DNA of 64,000 nucleotides from Alphaproteobacteria bacterium. GTDB taxonomy: Bacteria > Pseudomonadota > Alphaproteobacteria > Micropepsales > Micropepsaceae. A program made the translations under genes and the position numbers. Under the pieces are notes generated by a model, which was given only the letters and a program-made list of their open reading frames with translations, had not been told where the DNA came from and searched no databases. The stretch is taken from NCBI GenBank assembly GCA_947475445.1, contig CANJLC010000002.1, positions 186,001 through 250,000 of the forward strand. Direction: 5' to 3'. Positions 1-9,050 of this stretch are shown piece after piece. Each line of letters begins with the position of its first letter. Within the stretch, counting starts at the first letter, position 1.

Positions 1-767
1 TGCGCGGCGGGCACGGGCGTCTGGGTGTCCAGCTCGCCGGCGCGAAACCGGCGCAGCGCCGCTTCCGCGTCGCCCATGGGAATGAAAGTGACGGCGGGAA
101 TTTTGACATTGGCGGCGTCATAAAAGCGGGGGTTTTTCACCAGCGTGATGTGGTCGTTCGGCGCCCAGTCCTTCAGCATGTAGGGGCCGTTGGAGACATG
201 GCTGCCGGCCCGCGCCCAGGCGGCGCCTTTTTTCTCCACCACCCGGCGGGGCAGGGGTGACGCGGAAGGGTGGGTGAGAAGCTCGGGCAGATAAGGCGCG
301 GGATGTTCCAGGTTAAGGATCAGCGTGTCGGGCTTTGGCACGGCCACGCCCAGCGCCTTGTACTTTGCGGGGCTGTAGTTCTTCGCGCCCTTGATGATCC
401 AGAGGTTATAGGCATAGCGCGAGGCGGTCCTGGGATCGAGCAACCGGCGAAAGGCGAAATCAAAATCATCGGCGGTGACGGGCTGGCCGTCCGACCACAG
501 CGCCTTGCGCAAATGGAAGGTCCAGGTCAGGCCGTCAGGGGAAGCCGTCCAGCTTTCCGCCATGCCGGGAATGGGGCAGGCCTTCGCATCCAGCGTGGTC
601 AGCCCCACCATCAGATCATTGAGGATATTCTGTTCCGCACTACTGCCGGCAAATTGCGGATCAAGCGATTCCGGCTCGGCGCCATTGCCGCGGGTCAATG
701 TCTGCGCATTTGTCTGCCCTTGGGCCGGAAGCGCCATCAGCACCAGCAAGGCCAGGATTTTCTTCAT
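1..767 (-). CDS. Peptide ABC transporter substrate-binding protein (OppA/DppA-like), C-terminus outside window
   Basis: The reading frame runs off the left edge, so only about the first 255 residues are present. It starts at an ATG (767 downward) with a signal peptide (MKKILALLVLMALPAQGQ) and continues with the SBP_bac_5 pattern: an N-terminal GAEPESLDPQ, a WTFHLRKALWSDGQPVTADD block and a VKNPRFYDAANVKIP block. These match the neighbouring binding protein almost motif for motif, so the two are tandem paralogues. The ATG overlaps the stop of that gene (ATGA), which suggests translational coupling. Expected role is periplasmic capture of oligopeptides for an Opp/Yej-type importer. Specificity cannot be read. 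Confidence 0.88.
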   Translation of the reverse strand, partial: MKKILALLVLMALPAQGQTNAQTLTRGNGAEPESLDPQFAGSSAEQNILNDLMVGLTTLDAKACPIPGMAESWTASPDGLTWTFHLRKALWSDGQPVTADDFDFAFRRLLDPRTASRYAYNLWIIKGAKNYSPAKYKALGVAVPKPDTLILNLEHPAPYLPELLTHPSASPLPRRVVEKKGAAWARAGSHVSNGPYMLKDWAPNDHITLVKNPRFYDAANVKIPAVTFIPMGDAEAALRRFRAGELDTQTPVPAA

Positions 768-2437
768 TTCGCCCCGCCCGCGAAGGTGGCCTTCTGCTCT
801 TCCGCATCAATCGAAACCCAGCGGTCGCGGTGAGTATCCATCTTGTTGGCCTCCCAACCCTTCACATAGGGCCTCACCATGTTGGTGTTGGTCCAGAAGA
901 AGATGGGCACGAAGACATGGTCCTTCAGCAAGATGGCTTCGGCCTCAGCCAGCCTTTTGCCCCGCACGTCCACGTCCACGTCCTGCCGCGAGGCAGCCAG
1001 CATCGCGTCGAAGATCTTGCTGGCATATTCGCCGTAATTGTTCGCGCCGCCTGTGACGAACAATTCCAGGAAGGTGGCTGCGTCGTCGAAATCCGCGGCC
1101 CAGCCCACCTGGGCCAGATCGTAATCATGCTCCTGGACAGTGTTGTAGAAGATCGCTGCATCGAAAGGCAGGATGGTGATGTTGATATAGATCAGCGCCA
1201 GCGCCTGCTGGAAGGCCGCGGCTTCCGCCCGGTACACGCCCGGCGCGGTGGAGCGGATGGCATAGGTAAGCTTGATGCGGTTGTCGGGGCCGAAACCGGC
1301 TTCCTGCATCAGGCGCTGCGCCTGCGCCAGTCTCTGTTCATAAGGCGTATCTTTGAAAGGCAGGAAAACCCCACCGGGATAATTGGCGGTGCCAGGGGGC
1401 ACGATATTGTAAGCCTCCTGCTCGCCGCCGCGGCGGATGCGCTGCACATCCATTTCGCGGTTGACGGTCAGGGAGATGGCGGCGCGCACCCGCACATCAT
1501 CCAGAGGCTTGCGCTTGAAATTGATGGAAATGAACTCCGCGGTCATCTGCGGCAGCGGGGCCAGCAATTCGGGCATGTTTTGCTTGATCCAGGCCAACTG
1601 GCCGCCGGGATAGCGGTCCTGCACGTCCAGCTCGCCGGCGCGCAGCGAGCGCAGCGCAGCGGAATAATCGGTGCTGGGATAGAAGATCACCCGCTGCAGT
1701 TTCACATTGTCGGCATCGTAGAAGCGCGGATTCTTCTCCACCACCACCTGGCTGTTGGGCACCCACTCCTTCAGGACGAAGGCTCCGTTGCCGACAAAAT
1801 TGCCGGGGCGGGTCCATTCCTTGCCCTTGGCGGTCACCACATGGCGGGGCTGGGGATAGAAAGTGTGGTGCATCAGCATGTGCACCATGTAGGGCACGGG
1901 ATGTTCCAGCGTGACCTGAAGCGTTAAAGGATCAACTGCCCGTGCCCCCAGGGTGTCAGGTGGCGCCTTCCCGGCATTGACCGTTTGCGCATTCTTGATC
2001 GGATACAGGAAATAGGCGTAGGGCGCGGCAGTCTTGGGATCGAGCGTGTGCCGCCAGGAAAAGACAAAATCCTCCGCCGTGACTTTTTCTCCGTCCGACC
2101 ACAGCGCCTCGCGCAGGTGGAAAGTCCACACCAGTCCGTCGGGCGTGGTTTCCCAGCTTGTCGCCATGCCGGGAATGGGTTCGTCTTTGGCGTCGGCGGT
2201 GGTCAGCCCCACCAGCAGATCGCCCAATATCTGGTCTTCCCATGTGCCCTGGATCTGCGACGGGTCCAGCGTGTCGGGTTCGGCGGCGTTGCCGCGGTGG
2301 AAGGTGGTGGGATCGAGCGTAATGCGCGGCCCCGTGCCCTGGCCGGGGCGCAGCGCGAAATAGCCAAGGGCCGCTGCGGCTGCCGCGCCGCCGCCCAGCG
2401 CCAGCCGCCTTGTCCAGTTTTTCCCGTCATGCGCCAT
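764..2437 (-). CDS. Peptide ABC transporter substrate-binding protein (OppA/DppA-like)
   Basis: A 557-residue SBP_bac_5 family protein, full length for the family. The N-terminus has a twin-arginine-like export signal (WTRRLALGGGAAAAAALGYF). Next come a LDPSQIQGTWEDQ region, the conserved VWTFHLREALWSDGEKVTAEDF segment (split here by family numbering near residues 110-130) and VEKNPRFYDADNVKL near residue 235. It is the periplasmic ligand-binding part of an oligopeptide importer. It lies with its paralogue at the far end of the ABC locus, separated from the permease and ATPase genes by three plus-strand genes. Coupling to those permeases is inferred from proximity. Confidence 0.9.
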   Translation of the reverse strand: MAHDGKNWTRRLALGGGAAAAAALGYFALRPGQGTGPRITLDPTTFHRGNAAEPDTLDPSQIQGTWEDQILGDLLVGLTTADAKDEPIPGMATSWETTPDGLVWTFHLREALWSDGEKVTAEDFVFSWRHTLDPKTAAPYAYFLYPIKNAQTVNAGKAPPDTLGARAVDPLTLQVTLEHPVPYMVHMLMHHTFYPQPRHVVTAKGKEWTRPGNFVGNGAFVLKEWVPNSQVVVEKNPRFYDADNVKLQRVIFYPSTDYSAALRSLRAGELDVQDRYPGGQLAWIKQNMPELLAPLPQMTAEFISINFKRKPLDDVRVRAAISLTVNREMDVQRIRRGGEQEAYNIVPPGTANYPGGVFLPFKDTPYEQRLAQAQRLMQEAGFGPDNRIKLTYAIRSTAPGVYRAEAAAFQQALALIYINITILPFDAAIFYNTVQEHDYDLAQVGWAADFDDAATFLELFVTGGANNYGEYASKIFDAMLAASRQDVDVDVRGKRLAEAEAILLKDHVFVPIFFWTNTNMVRPYVKGWEANKMDTHRDRWVSIDAEEQKATFAGGAK

Positions 2438-2502
2438 GGCGGCAAGCTTAGCATGCTTGCCAAAAGCGCCAACGCCGATAAATTTGCGGCGCGAAAGGGG
2501 CG

Positions 2503-3210
2503 GTGCGCGTGTTGGACAGGAAGCTGGCGATCATCGTGCCCTACCGGGGCCGGCCCGAGCATCTGGCCCGTTTCGTCCCCCACATGGCGGAGTATTTCCA
2601 GCGCGATCCGAACCTGTCGCTGCATATCGTGGAGCAGGCGGGGACAGGCATCTTCAATCGCGGCAAGCTGAAGAATGTGGGCTACGCGCTGGCGCGGAAC
2701 GCCAGCGACTATGTCTGTTTCCATGACATTGATTACCTGCCGCTGGCGGCGGATTATTCCTGGTCGCCGCGGCCCGCGCGGCTGATCTGGCACGGCCTGA
2801 CGCATGGGGAGGATTGGCACACTTTCCTGGCGGCGGTGGTGCTGTTCGACAAGCCGTCCTTTGAACGCATCAATGGTTTTCCCAATGGCTATTGGGGCTG
2901 GGGATTCGAAGATGCCGAACTGGGCGTGCGCTGCGATATGGCCGGCATTGCCTGGGACAAGCGCGACGGCACATTTGAAAGCCTGCCGCATGCCCATCAG
3001 GGCATTGACCCGAACGGCGTGCCCACCAAAGAAGCGTTGGCGACACAGGCGCTGTTCTGGCAGCGGCGGCCGGGCCTTAAGGCGCTGATGCCGCAGGATG
3101 GCCTCAGCGATCTGGAATTTACCAGTTTACCGGCGGCGCCCCTGTTGCTGGCGGGCCAGCCGGTGCCCAATTTCTGGCATCATATTGTGGACATTGGCGG
3201 CCCGGGTTAG
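2503..3210 (+). CDS. Galactosyltransferase-like (GT7/GT2-type) glycosyltransferase
   Basis: A 235-residue cytosolic protein with the hallmarks of the beta-1,4-galactosyltransferase (GT7-like) fold: an N-terminal IIVPYRGRPEHL nucleotide-binding start, an FNRGKLKNVGY block, the metal-binding FHDIDYLPL (DxD-like) near residue 75, and the acceptor-side GYWGWGFEDAELGVRC motif near residue 130. There is no signal peptide. The chosen GTG start at 2503 has an AAAGGGG ribosome site just upstream; GTG at 2509 is an alternative. It is divergent from the binding-protein gene. Acceptor unknown; a polysaccharide or lipid-linked sugar is plausible. Confidence 0.82.
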   Translation: MRVLDRKLAIIVPYRGRPEHLARFVPHMAEYFQRDPNLSLHIVEQAGTGIFNRGKLKNVGYALARNASDYVCFHDIDYLPLAADYSWSPRPARLIWHGLTHGEDWHTFLAAVVLFDKPSFERINGFPNGYWGWGFEDAELGVRCDMAGIAWDKRDGTFESLPHAHQGIDPNGVPTKEALATQALFWQRRPGLKALMPQDGLSDLEFTSLPAAPLLLAGQPVPNFWHHIVDIGGPG

Positions 3211-3239
3211 GCATGCTTGGCCGGACGGAAGAGGGGCGG

Positions 3240-3646
3240 ATGCGTTCACATTATATAGTGCTGGCCGCGCTGCTTTTGGCCCCTTTCATGACATCTGGGG
3301 CCTGGCAGCCGCGCCCGCCAGCCAGGTCGCCCGGGTGCCGCCGGCGCCCGGCGCGCCGCGCGCCGCGGCCGGCCCCGGCCCCCAGCGTGCGGGTTTCATG
3401 GACCGGCTGTTCAGCGGGATCACCCCGAAAACCCAGATGGCGTCCTATAATTTTGACACCGCCGGCCGCTTTACCGTGTCGCTCAGCAATGGCGCGACAT
3501 GGCAACAGGAGGCCAGCGACGTGAATTACGCCCATTGGAAGGGCCCGGCATCGGGTTATAACGTCACGGTTGTGGAAGGCACGTTCGGCCGTGCCGACTT
3601 TTTTGTTCAAAATGACGGCGTTACCTACCAGGTCCGCCGCAAGTAA
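3240..3646 (+). pseudogene. Small secreted protein, apparently frameshifted (paralogue of the next gene)
   Basis: A good ribosome site (AGAGGGG) precedes ATG 3240, which opens a clear signal peptide (MRSHYIVLAALLLAPFMTSG). That frame degenerates after the GGGG run at 3297-3300. The mature domain continues in the -1 frame (LAAAPASQVARVPPAP onward) and ends at TAA 3646. Its end (SYNFDTAGRFTVSLSNGATW ... VTYQVRRK) matches the C-terminal domain of the next gene. One extra G in the run would restore a single protein of about 135 residues. Either a real 1-base deletion, a sequencing error, or a start further downstream explains this. Function unknown. Confidence 0.5.
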
Positions 3647-3664
3647 TTTCGAGGAGCTTAGGAC

Positions 3665-4237
3665 ATGAAACATATTTTGCTTGGCGCGCTGGGCCTGGTG
3701 GCTTTGACGGCGCCCGCAATGGCAGGCCCGCGCGAAGATGTGCTGTATGGCATTTCGCGCTGCGGCGGCATTGCCGAAGACCGCTCCTGGCTGGATTGCG
3801 TGTATGGCGCGGCCCAGCCGATGCGCGCCCATCTGGGCCTGCCGCCGGCCCCGGCCGCGCAGCAGAGACTGGTGCCCGTAGGCATTCCCGGCATGGCGGC
3901 GCCCGCCGGCCCGATATTCCAGTCCCCGCAGCCGCAACAACAACAAACCTATATTTCACCCAACGCCGGCTGGCTCGAGCGCAATTTCGCGCCCACCCCC
4001 GCGCCCAAGCCCGGCCCCGTGATGGCGCTGAAATCCTATGAGTTTGATGGCGCCGGCTATGCCACCATCACTTTGGCCAATGGCGAAGTGTGGGAGCAGG
4101 ACAATGGCGACAACACCAAGCTGCGCCTGAAAAACCCTCCCGCCAGCTACAAGGGCCAGATCGTTCCCATGGCTGGCAACCGCACACGGCTTAGAATCGG
4201 CAACGACCTGATCCTGGTGAACAAGGCCAAGCCATAG
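3665..4237 (+). CDS. Secreted protein of unknown function
   Basis: A 190-residue protein with a signal peptide (MKHILLGALGLVALTAPAMA) and a GAGGAG-like ribosome site just before ATG 3665. After cleavage there is a domain with two cysteines (ISRCGG ... WLDCVYGAAQPMRAHLGL), a proline/glutamine-rich linker, and a C-terminal domain (KSYEFDGAGYATITLANGEV onward) shared with the frameshifted gene just upstream. The C-terminal domain alternates beta-like segments and may be a small beta barrel. I recognise no named family. The pair looks like a tandem duplication. Confidence 0.75.
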   Translation: MKHILLGALGLVALTAPAMAGPREDVLYGISRCGGIAEDRSWLDCVYGAAQPMRAHLGLPPAPAAQQRLVPVGIPGMAAPAGPIFQSPQPQQQQTYISPNAGWLERNFAPTPAPKPGPVMALKSYEFDGAGYATITLANGEVWEQDNGDNTKLRLKNPPASYKGQIVPMAGNRTRLRIGNDLILVNKAKP

Positions 4238-4239
4238 GC

Positions 4240-6000
4240 TCAGTCAAACTCCGCCACGAAATGGCCGGGCTCTACCTCAAGCAATTGCGGGCGGTATTGC
4301 TCGGCGTCGGGATTGTCTTCGCCCAGGCGTGATTTCAAAAAGCTGAGCTGCGCCCGGCGGTCCAGCGGCGAGGGCGGATCGCCGGCCAGCAGCACGCGTT
4401 TCTTCGCCCGCTCGGCGCGCGGATCGGGCGTGGGCACCGCCGACAGCAGGGCGCGGGTGTAAGGGTGGCGCGGCTGGCGGTACAGCGCCGCGCTGGACGC
4501 CATTTCCACCACCCGGCCCAGATACAGCACCATCACCCGGTGGGCCAGCTGGCGCACCACCGACAGATCATGGCTGATGAAGATCAGCGACAATCCGGTC
4601 TGCGCCTGCAAATGCTTGATCAGCGCCACGATCTGCGCCTGGATGGAGACATCGAGCGCGCTCACCGCCTCGTCGCAGATCACCATCCTGGGTTCGACAA
4701 TCATGGCGCGGGCGATGCCGACGCGCTGGTTCTGGCCGCCGGAAAGTTCATGCGGATAACGGTTGATCCAGGCGGGATCGAGCCCAACCTTGTCCATCAT
4801 CGCCCGCACCCGGGCGCGGATATCATCGCGCGCCAGCCCCGGCATCAGGGCCTTCAGCGGTTCGGCAATGGAAACACCCACCGGCTGGCGCGGGTCCAGG
4901 CTGGCCAGCGGGTCCTGGAACACGATCTGGAAATCCTTGCGGGCCTTGCGGATTTCCGCCTGGGTTTCCTGTGACAGGTCACGCCCCAGCCACACGACAT
5001 TTCCGCCATTGGCCGGAAGAAGCTGCAGCACGGCGCGGGCGATGGTGGATTTGCCGCTGCCCGATTCCCCCACGATGCCCAGGGTTTCGCCCTCAGCCAA
5101 TTCAAAGTTGACGCCATCCACGGCGCGCAATTGTTTGGGCTTTCTGAACGGGCCCTGCGCCACGGGGAAGCTGACCTGCAAATCCTTCACTGCCAGCAGC
5201 TTTGCTCCGGTTGCGGTGTGGTTGGGCTCGCCCTTGTCGATGCGCGGCATGGCATCCAGCAGCATGCGCGTATACGCGTGGGCGGGCGCAAAGAAGATAA
5301 GGTCCACTGCGCCTTCCTCCACCACTTCGCCATGGCGCATCACCGCCACCCGGTCGGCATTGCCGGCGATCACCCCCATGTCATGGCTGATCAGGGCCAT
5401 GGCGGTGTGCTTTTCGCTTTTCAGGGCGCGCAAGATTTCCAGGATCTGCGCCTGAACCGTCACGTCTAGCGCGGTGGTGGGTTCATCGGCGATCACCAGG
5501 TCGGGCCCGGTGATGGTGGCCATGGCGATCATCACCCGCTGGCGCATGCCGCCGGACAGTTCGTGGGGATATTGGGCCATGCGGCGGGCGGCTTCCGGGA
5601 TGCGGACATAATCCAGCATCTCGCGCACCCGCAGCCGCGCTTCCTCGCGCGGCATGTGGCGGCCCAGCGCCTCCATCACCTGGTTGCCGATGGTCATGTG
5701 CGGCGTGAGGGATGTCAGCGGGTCCTGGAAAATCATGGTGATCTTCGAACCGCGCAGGGCATGGACCTTGCGCGTGCCCAGGATTTCCTCGCCCCGGTAC
5801 AGCACGCTGCCCGTGGCGCGGCCATTGGCGGACAAAAGCCCCATGGCGCCCAGGAACAACTGGCTCTTGCCCGAACCGGATTCCCCCACCACCCCAAGGC
5901 AGGAGCCTTCGGGAATATCCAGGCTGACATTCCTGACGGCATGGATGTCGCCGTCCGGGGTGGAGAAATGCACGTTGAGGTCGCGGATGGAGAGAAGCAT
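4240..6000 (-). CDS. yejF: Peptide ABC transporter ATP-binding protein, fused dual-ATPase (YejF-like)
   Basis: A 586-residue fusion of two Opp-type ATPase domains. Each half carries a Walker A ([18 protein letters not shown]), a signature ([18 protein letters not shown]) and a Walker B ([22 protein letters not shown]). Oligopeptide C-terminal extensions follow each half ([28 protein letters not shown]). This single-chain arrangement is typical of YejF/GsiA-type importers. It energises peptide import through the two permeases encoded directly upstream. Its ATG overlaps the stop of the permease gene (ATGA at 6000), so the three form a tightly coupled operon. Confidence 0.93.
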   Translation of the reverse strand: MLLSIRDLNVHFSTPDGDIHAVRNVSLDIPEGSCLGVVGESGSGKSQLFLGAMGLLSANGRATGSVLYRGEEILGTRKVHALRGSKITMIFQDPLTSLTPHMTIGNQVMEALGRHMPREEARLRVREMLDYVRIPEAARRMAQYPHELSGGMRQRVMIAMATITGPDLVIADEPTTALDVTVQAQILEILRALKSEKHTAMALISHDMGVIAGNADRVAVMRHGEVVEEGAVDLIFFAPAHAYTRMLLDAMPRIDKGEPNHTATGAKLLAVKDLQVSFPVAQGPFRKPKQLRAVDGVNFELAEGETLGIVGESGSGKSTIARAVLQLLPANGGNVVWLGRDLSQETQAEIRKARKDFQIVFQDPLASLDPRQPVGVSIAEPLKALMPGLARDDIRARVRAMMDKVGLDPAWINRYPHELSGGQNQRVGIARAMIVEPRMVICDEAVSALDVSIQAQIVALIKHLQAQTGLSLIFISHDLSVVRQLAHRVMVLYLGRVVEMASSAALYRQPRHPYTRALLSAVPTPDPRAERAKKRVLLAGDPPSPLDRRAQLSFLKSRLGEDNPDAEQYRPQLLEVEPGHFVAEFD

Positions 6001-6917
6001 CAGCGGTCCCTCGGGTCGAGGGCATCGCGCAATCCGTCGCCGATGAAGTTAAAGCAGAACAGGGTCACCGCCATGAAGATGGCGGGGAAGGCCAGCATCC
6101 AGGGCGCGGTTTCCATGCTGTTGGCGCCTTCGGAAATCAGCACGCCCCAGCTGGTCAGCGGTTCCTGCACCCCAAGGCCGAGGAAAGACAGGAAGCTCTC
6201 GGTCAGGATCACGCCGGGCACGGTCAAGGTGACATAGACCACAACCGGTCCCACCACATTGGGAATGACATGGCGGCGGATGATGGCAAAGCCGCCCACG
6301 CCGCCCGCCCGCGCCGCCTCGATGAATTCCTTCTGCTTGATGGAAAGTGTCTGGCCGCGCACGATGCGCGCCATGGTCAGCCATTCCACCGCGCCGATGG
6401 CCACGAACAGCAATATGAAATTGCGGTCGAACACCACCATCAGGATGATGACGAAGAACACGAAGGGCAGGGAATAAAGCACGTCCACCGCCCGCATCAT
6501 CAGCCCGTCAATCCGCCCGCCCAGATAACCGGCGGTGGCGCCATACAGCACGCCGATCAGCAGCGAAACCAATGTGGCGACCAGCCCCACCGCCAGCGAC
6601 ACCCGCGCGCCATACAGCACGCGCACGAACAGGTCGCGCCCCACCGCATCGGTGCCGAAAATATGCGCCCCGCCGGCATGGCAGGCGGTTGCGCTGGGCC
6701 ACCAGCCGGGGGCGCAGGAGACAATCTCGTAATTGATCTCGTCATAGGCATAAGGCGACAGCAGCGGCGCGAACAGCGCCAGCAGGGCGATGGTGCCCAG
6801 CGCGATGATGCTGGCCAGCGCGGCGCGGTTGCGAAACAGGCGGCGGCGGGCATCCACCCATAAACTTCGGCCTTTTAAAATTGCTTCTGCGTTCAACGTG
6901 CTGCCGGTTGCGATCAT
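6000..6917 (-). CDS. yejE: Peptide ABC transporter permease (OppC/YejE-like)
   Basis: A 305-residue inner-membrane permease of the DppC/OppC family. It has the N-terminal cytoplasmic OppC_N segment (LWVDARRRLFRNRAALAS), the periplasmic loop HIFGTDAVGRDLFVRVLYGAR, about six membrane segments, and the EAA-loop region (EFIEAARAGGVGGFAIIRRH). It pairs with the OppB-like permease encoded upstream, whose stop it overlaps by 4 bases. It should form the translocation pore together with that protein and the dual ATPase. Confidence 0.92.
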   Translation of the reverse strand: MIATGSTLNAEAILKGRSLWVDARRRLFRNRAALASIIALGTIALLALFAPLLSPYAYDEINYEIVSCAPGWWPSATACHAGGAHIFGTDAVGRDLFVRVLYGARVSLAVGLVATLVSLLIGVLYGATAGYLGGRIDGLMMRAVDVLYSLPFVFFVIILMVVFDRNFILLFVAIGAVEWLTMARIVRGQTLSIKQKEFIEAARAGGVGGFAIIRRHVIPNVVGPVVVYVTLTVPGVILTESFLSFLGLGVQEPLTSWGVLISEGANSMETAPWMLAFPAIFMAVTLFCFNFIGDGLRDALDPRDR

Positions 6918-7864
6918 GACAAGCGCACCCGCGGATCAAGCAGCGCCAACAGGATATCCGCCACGAAATTGAGAAGGATGATCAGACCCGCGTAACAGAT
7001 CACCACCCCCATCACCAGGGTGTAGTCGCGGTTCAGCGCCCCTTGCACGAAATAGCGGCCAATGCCCGGCAGGCCGAATATCTGCTCCACCACCAGCGAT
7101 CCGGTCAGCAGCGCGGCGACAGCCGGGCCCAGGTAACTCACCAGCGGCAGCATGGCGGCCCGCAGCGCATGGCCCAGGACAATGCGGTGGGTGGAAAGCC
7201 CCTTGGCGCGGGCGGTGCGGATATAATTGGCGCGCAGAACTTCCACCATGCTGCCGCGCATCAGCCGCGCAATCACCGCGATCTGCGGCAGGGCCAGCAC
7301 CGTCACCGGCAGGATCATGTTGCGCAAGGCGCCGCCGCCCCAGCCGCCCACCGGCAAGGAAAATTCCTGCCCGAACAGATGCACGCCATAAATGCCGATT
7401 ATCAGAGACAATATGGGCGCGGTGACGAAAGTGGGAATGGTGATGCCGAACATGGCGATGGTCATGGCGGAATAATCCTGCCAGCGGTTCTGGCGCAGCG
7501 CCGCCCAGATGCCGGTCAGGCTGCCGAAGAACAGCGCCAGCGCCATGGCCGAAAGGCCCAGTCTCACGCTGACCGGAAGGCCCGTGACGATCAGCTGGGT
7601 GACTGTGAAATCCTTGTTCTTGAAGCTGGGGCCAAGGTCGCCATGCGCCAGCTTGCCCAAGTAGAGCGCATATTGCTGCCACAGCGGCTTGTCGAGGTCA
7701 TAGGCGGCCTTGACGTTGCGCTCGACTTCCGGCGGCAGCCGCCGGCTGGCGTCAAACGGCCCGCCCGGCGCGGCATGCATCATGAAGAAGGTGATGGTGA
7801 TGATGATGAACAGGGTTGGCAGCGCGCCGAGAAAACGCCTGAACGCGTAGCCTGCCATATTCAT
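6914..7864 (-). CDS. yejB: Peptide ABC transporter permease (OppB/YejB-like)
   Basis: An OppB/DppB permease of about 316 residues. It shows the family N-terminus (AGYAFRRFLGALPTLFIIITITF), the GPFDASRRLPPEVERNV region, and the EAA loop (NYIRTARAKGLSTHRIVLGH) near the C-terminal third. ATG 7864 is preferred. GTG 7873 and ATG 7858 are close alternatives because the ribosome site is weak. It forms the membrane pore with the downstream OppC-like partner. Confidence 0.9.
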   Translation of the reverse strand: MNMAGYAFRRFLGALPTLFIIITITFFMMHAAPGGPFDASRRLPPEVERNVKAAYDLDKPLWQQYALYLGKLAHGDLGPSFKNKDFTVTQLIVTGLPVSVRLGLSAMALALFFGSLTGIWAALRQNRWQDYSAMTIAMFGITIPTFVTAPILSLIIGIYGVHLFGQEFSLPVGGWGGGALRNMILPVTVLALPQIAVIARLMRGSMVEVLRANYIRTARAKGLSTHRIVLGHALRAAMLPLVSYLGPAVAALLTGSLVVEQIFGLPGIGRYFVQGALNRDYTLVMGVVICYAGLIILLNFVADILLALLDPRVRLS

Positions 7865-7947
7865 TGGTCGCACGGCCTACGAAAGTTGCCTAGCGGCAGC
7901 GTGGGCAACGCTTCGCACTTTTTCGGGCCGCTGCTCAACACTCACCT

Positions 7948-9009
7948 CTAATGCGCCGGATCCGCCAGCCAGTTGCGCCAGGAAAAATCCACCCGCTCAT
8001 TGTTCACCCGCCACCATTCCTCGTCCACCGCGAAGGCGGTCGCAAAATGCGAAGTGGGCAAATAAGGGGCCATGACGAAGCCCAGTTCGGGGTTGTTGTC
8101 CTGTGCGCCCATGGCGCTGCGCCGTGCCGGGCCATAGGGCACCCAGCTTGCCACCTTTGCCAGCGGCCCCGCGCCGGTGGCGAAGCGGATGTAATCCAAA
8201 GCCATGTCGCGCTTCTCATTGCCCCTGGGAATTGCGAAGGCGTCCATTTCGTAAAGCTGCCGGTCCCAGATCACGCCGAACTTGGGCGCATAGGGGGCGC
8301 CGCCATGCGCGACCGCGTCGAACAGCTGCCCGTTCAGCGCCGTGGCGAAGGCAGCCCCGCCGGTGCGGATAAGCTCCAGCGCCTGCGCGTCCGTCTCGTA
8401 CCAGACAAGATTGGGGTTCAGCGTATCGATCTTGTGCAGCGCCCGCGCCAGGCCAAGGTCGGTGGTGAGGGTGGCATAGACTTCGCGCGGCGGCACGCCA
8501 TCGGCCAGCAGCGCCATTTCCAGATTGTATTTGCCGCTGCTTTTCTTCAGGGCGCGCTTGCCGGGATATTTCGCCGTGTCCCAGAAATCCGCCAGCGTGG
8601 CGGGCGCGGTGGGGAAGGTGTTCAGCGGATAGACGATGACCTGCGAATAGATATTGTTGCCCACCCAGCAGGGGCCGATGGCGCCGGGCACGAAATCATC
8701 CGGGTTCTCCAGCGCGATATCCTCGATATGCTCCAGCTGGCCCTTGCGGCAGGCCTCCACCACGGCGGGCAGCTCGAAATCCACCACATCGCCCTTGAGG
8801 TCCTTGGCCGTGCCGTCCCATTGCGCCAGGCGCACATCCACGCGCTTGGCGCTGGCATAGGCGCGCATCTGGGAGGCAGCCTGGGCGCGGCCATAGGGCC
8901 CGGCCCAGCTGGTGACGGTCAGGACGGGAAGGGGGCGGGTGAACCAGAAGAAGGCGCCAATGCCCAGCACGAGCAGGACAAGGGCGATCAGGGGCAGCTT
9001 GCGGCGCAT
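7948..9009 (-). CDS. Extracellular solute-binding protein, PotD/spermidine-type (SBP_bac_8-like)
   Basis: A 353-residue protein with a single N-terminal hydrophobic segment (LPLIALVLLVLGIGAFFWF) that serves as an uncleaved anchor or signal. The fold pattern follows PotD/PotF polyamine binders (VLTVTSWAGPYGRAQ at the start, NNIYSQVIVYPLNTFP and LADFWDTAKYPGKRALKKS in the middle). It lies 80 bp upstream of the OppB-like permease on the same strand, so it is probably co-transcribed. A polyamine-type binder in front of oligopeptide permeases is an odd pairing. Ligand unknown. Confidence 0.82.
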   Translation of the reverse strand: MRRKLPLIALVLLVLGIGAFFWFTRPLPVLTVTSWAGPYGRAQAASQMRAYASAKRVDVRLAQWDGTAKDLKGDVVDFELPAVVEACRKGQLEHIEDIALENPDDFVPGAIGPCWVGNNIYSQVIVYPLNTFPTAPATLADFWDTAKYPGKRALKKSSGKYNLEMALLADGVPPREVYATLTTDLGLARALHKIDTLNPNLVWYETDAQALELIRTGGAAFATALNGQLFDAVAHGGAPYAPKFGVIWDRQLYEMDAFAIPRGNEKRDMALDYIRFATGAGPLAKVASWVPYGPARRSAMGAQDNNPELGFVMAPYLPTSHFATAFAVDEEWWRVNNERVDFSWRNWLADPAH

Positions 9010-9050
9010 GGCGGCAATGCTGGCACAGGCTTTTGGACTTTCCTAGGCGG

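Noticed and set aside
2203-2997. Long minus-strand frame across the GT7-like gene
   Set aside because: Lies opposite the glycosyltransferase and the start of the binding protein; no ribosome site or family motifs. High-GC shadow frame.
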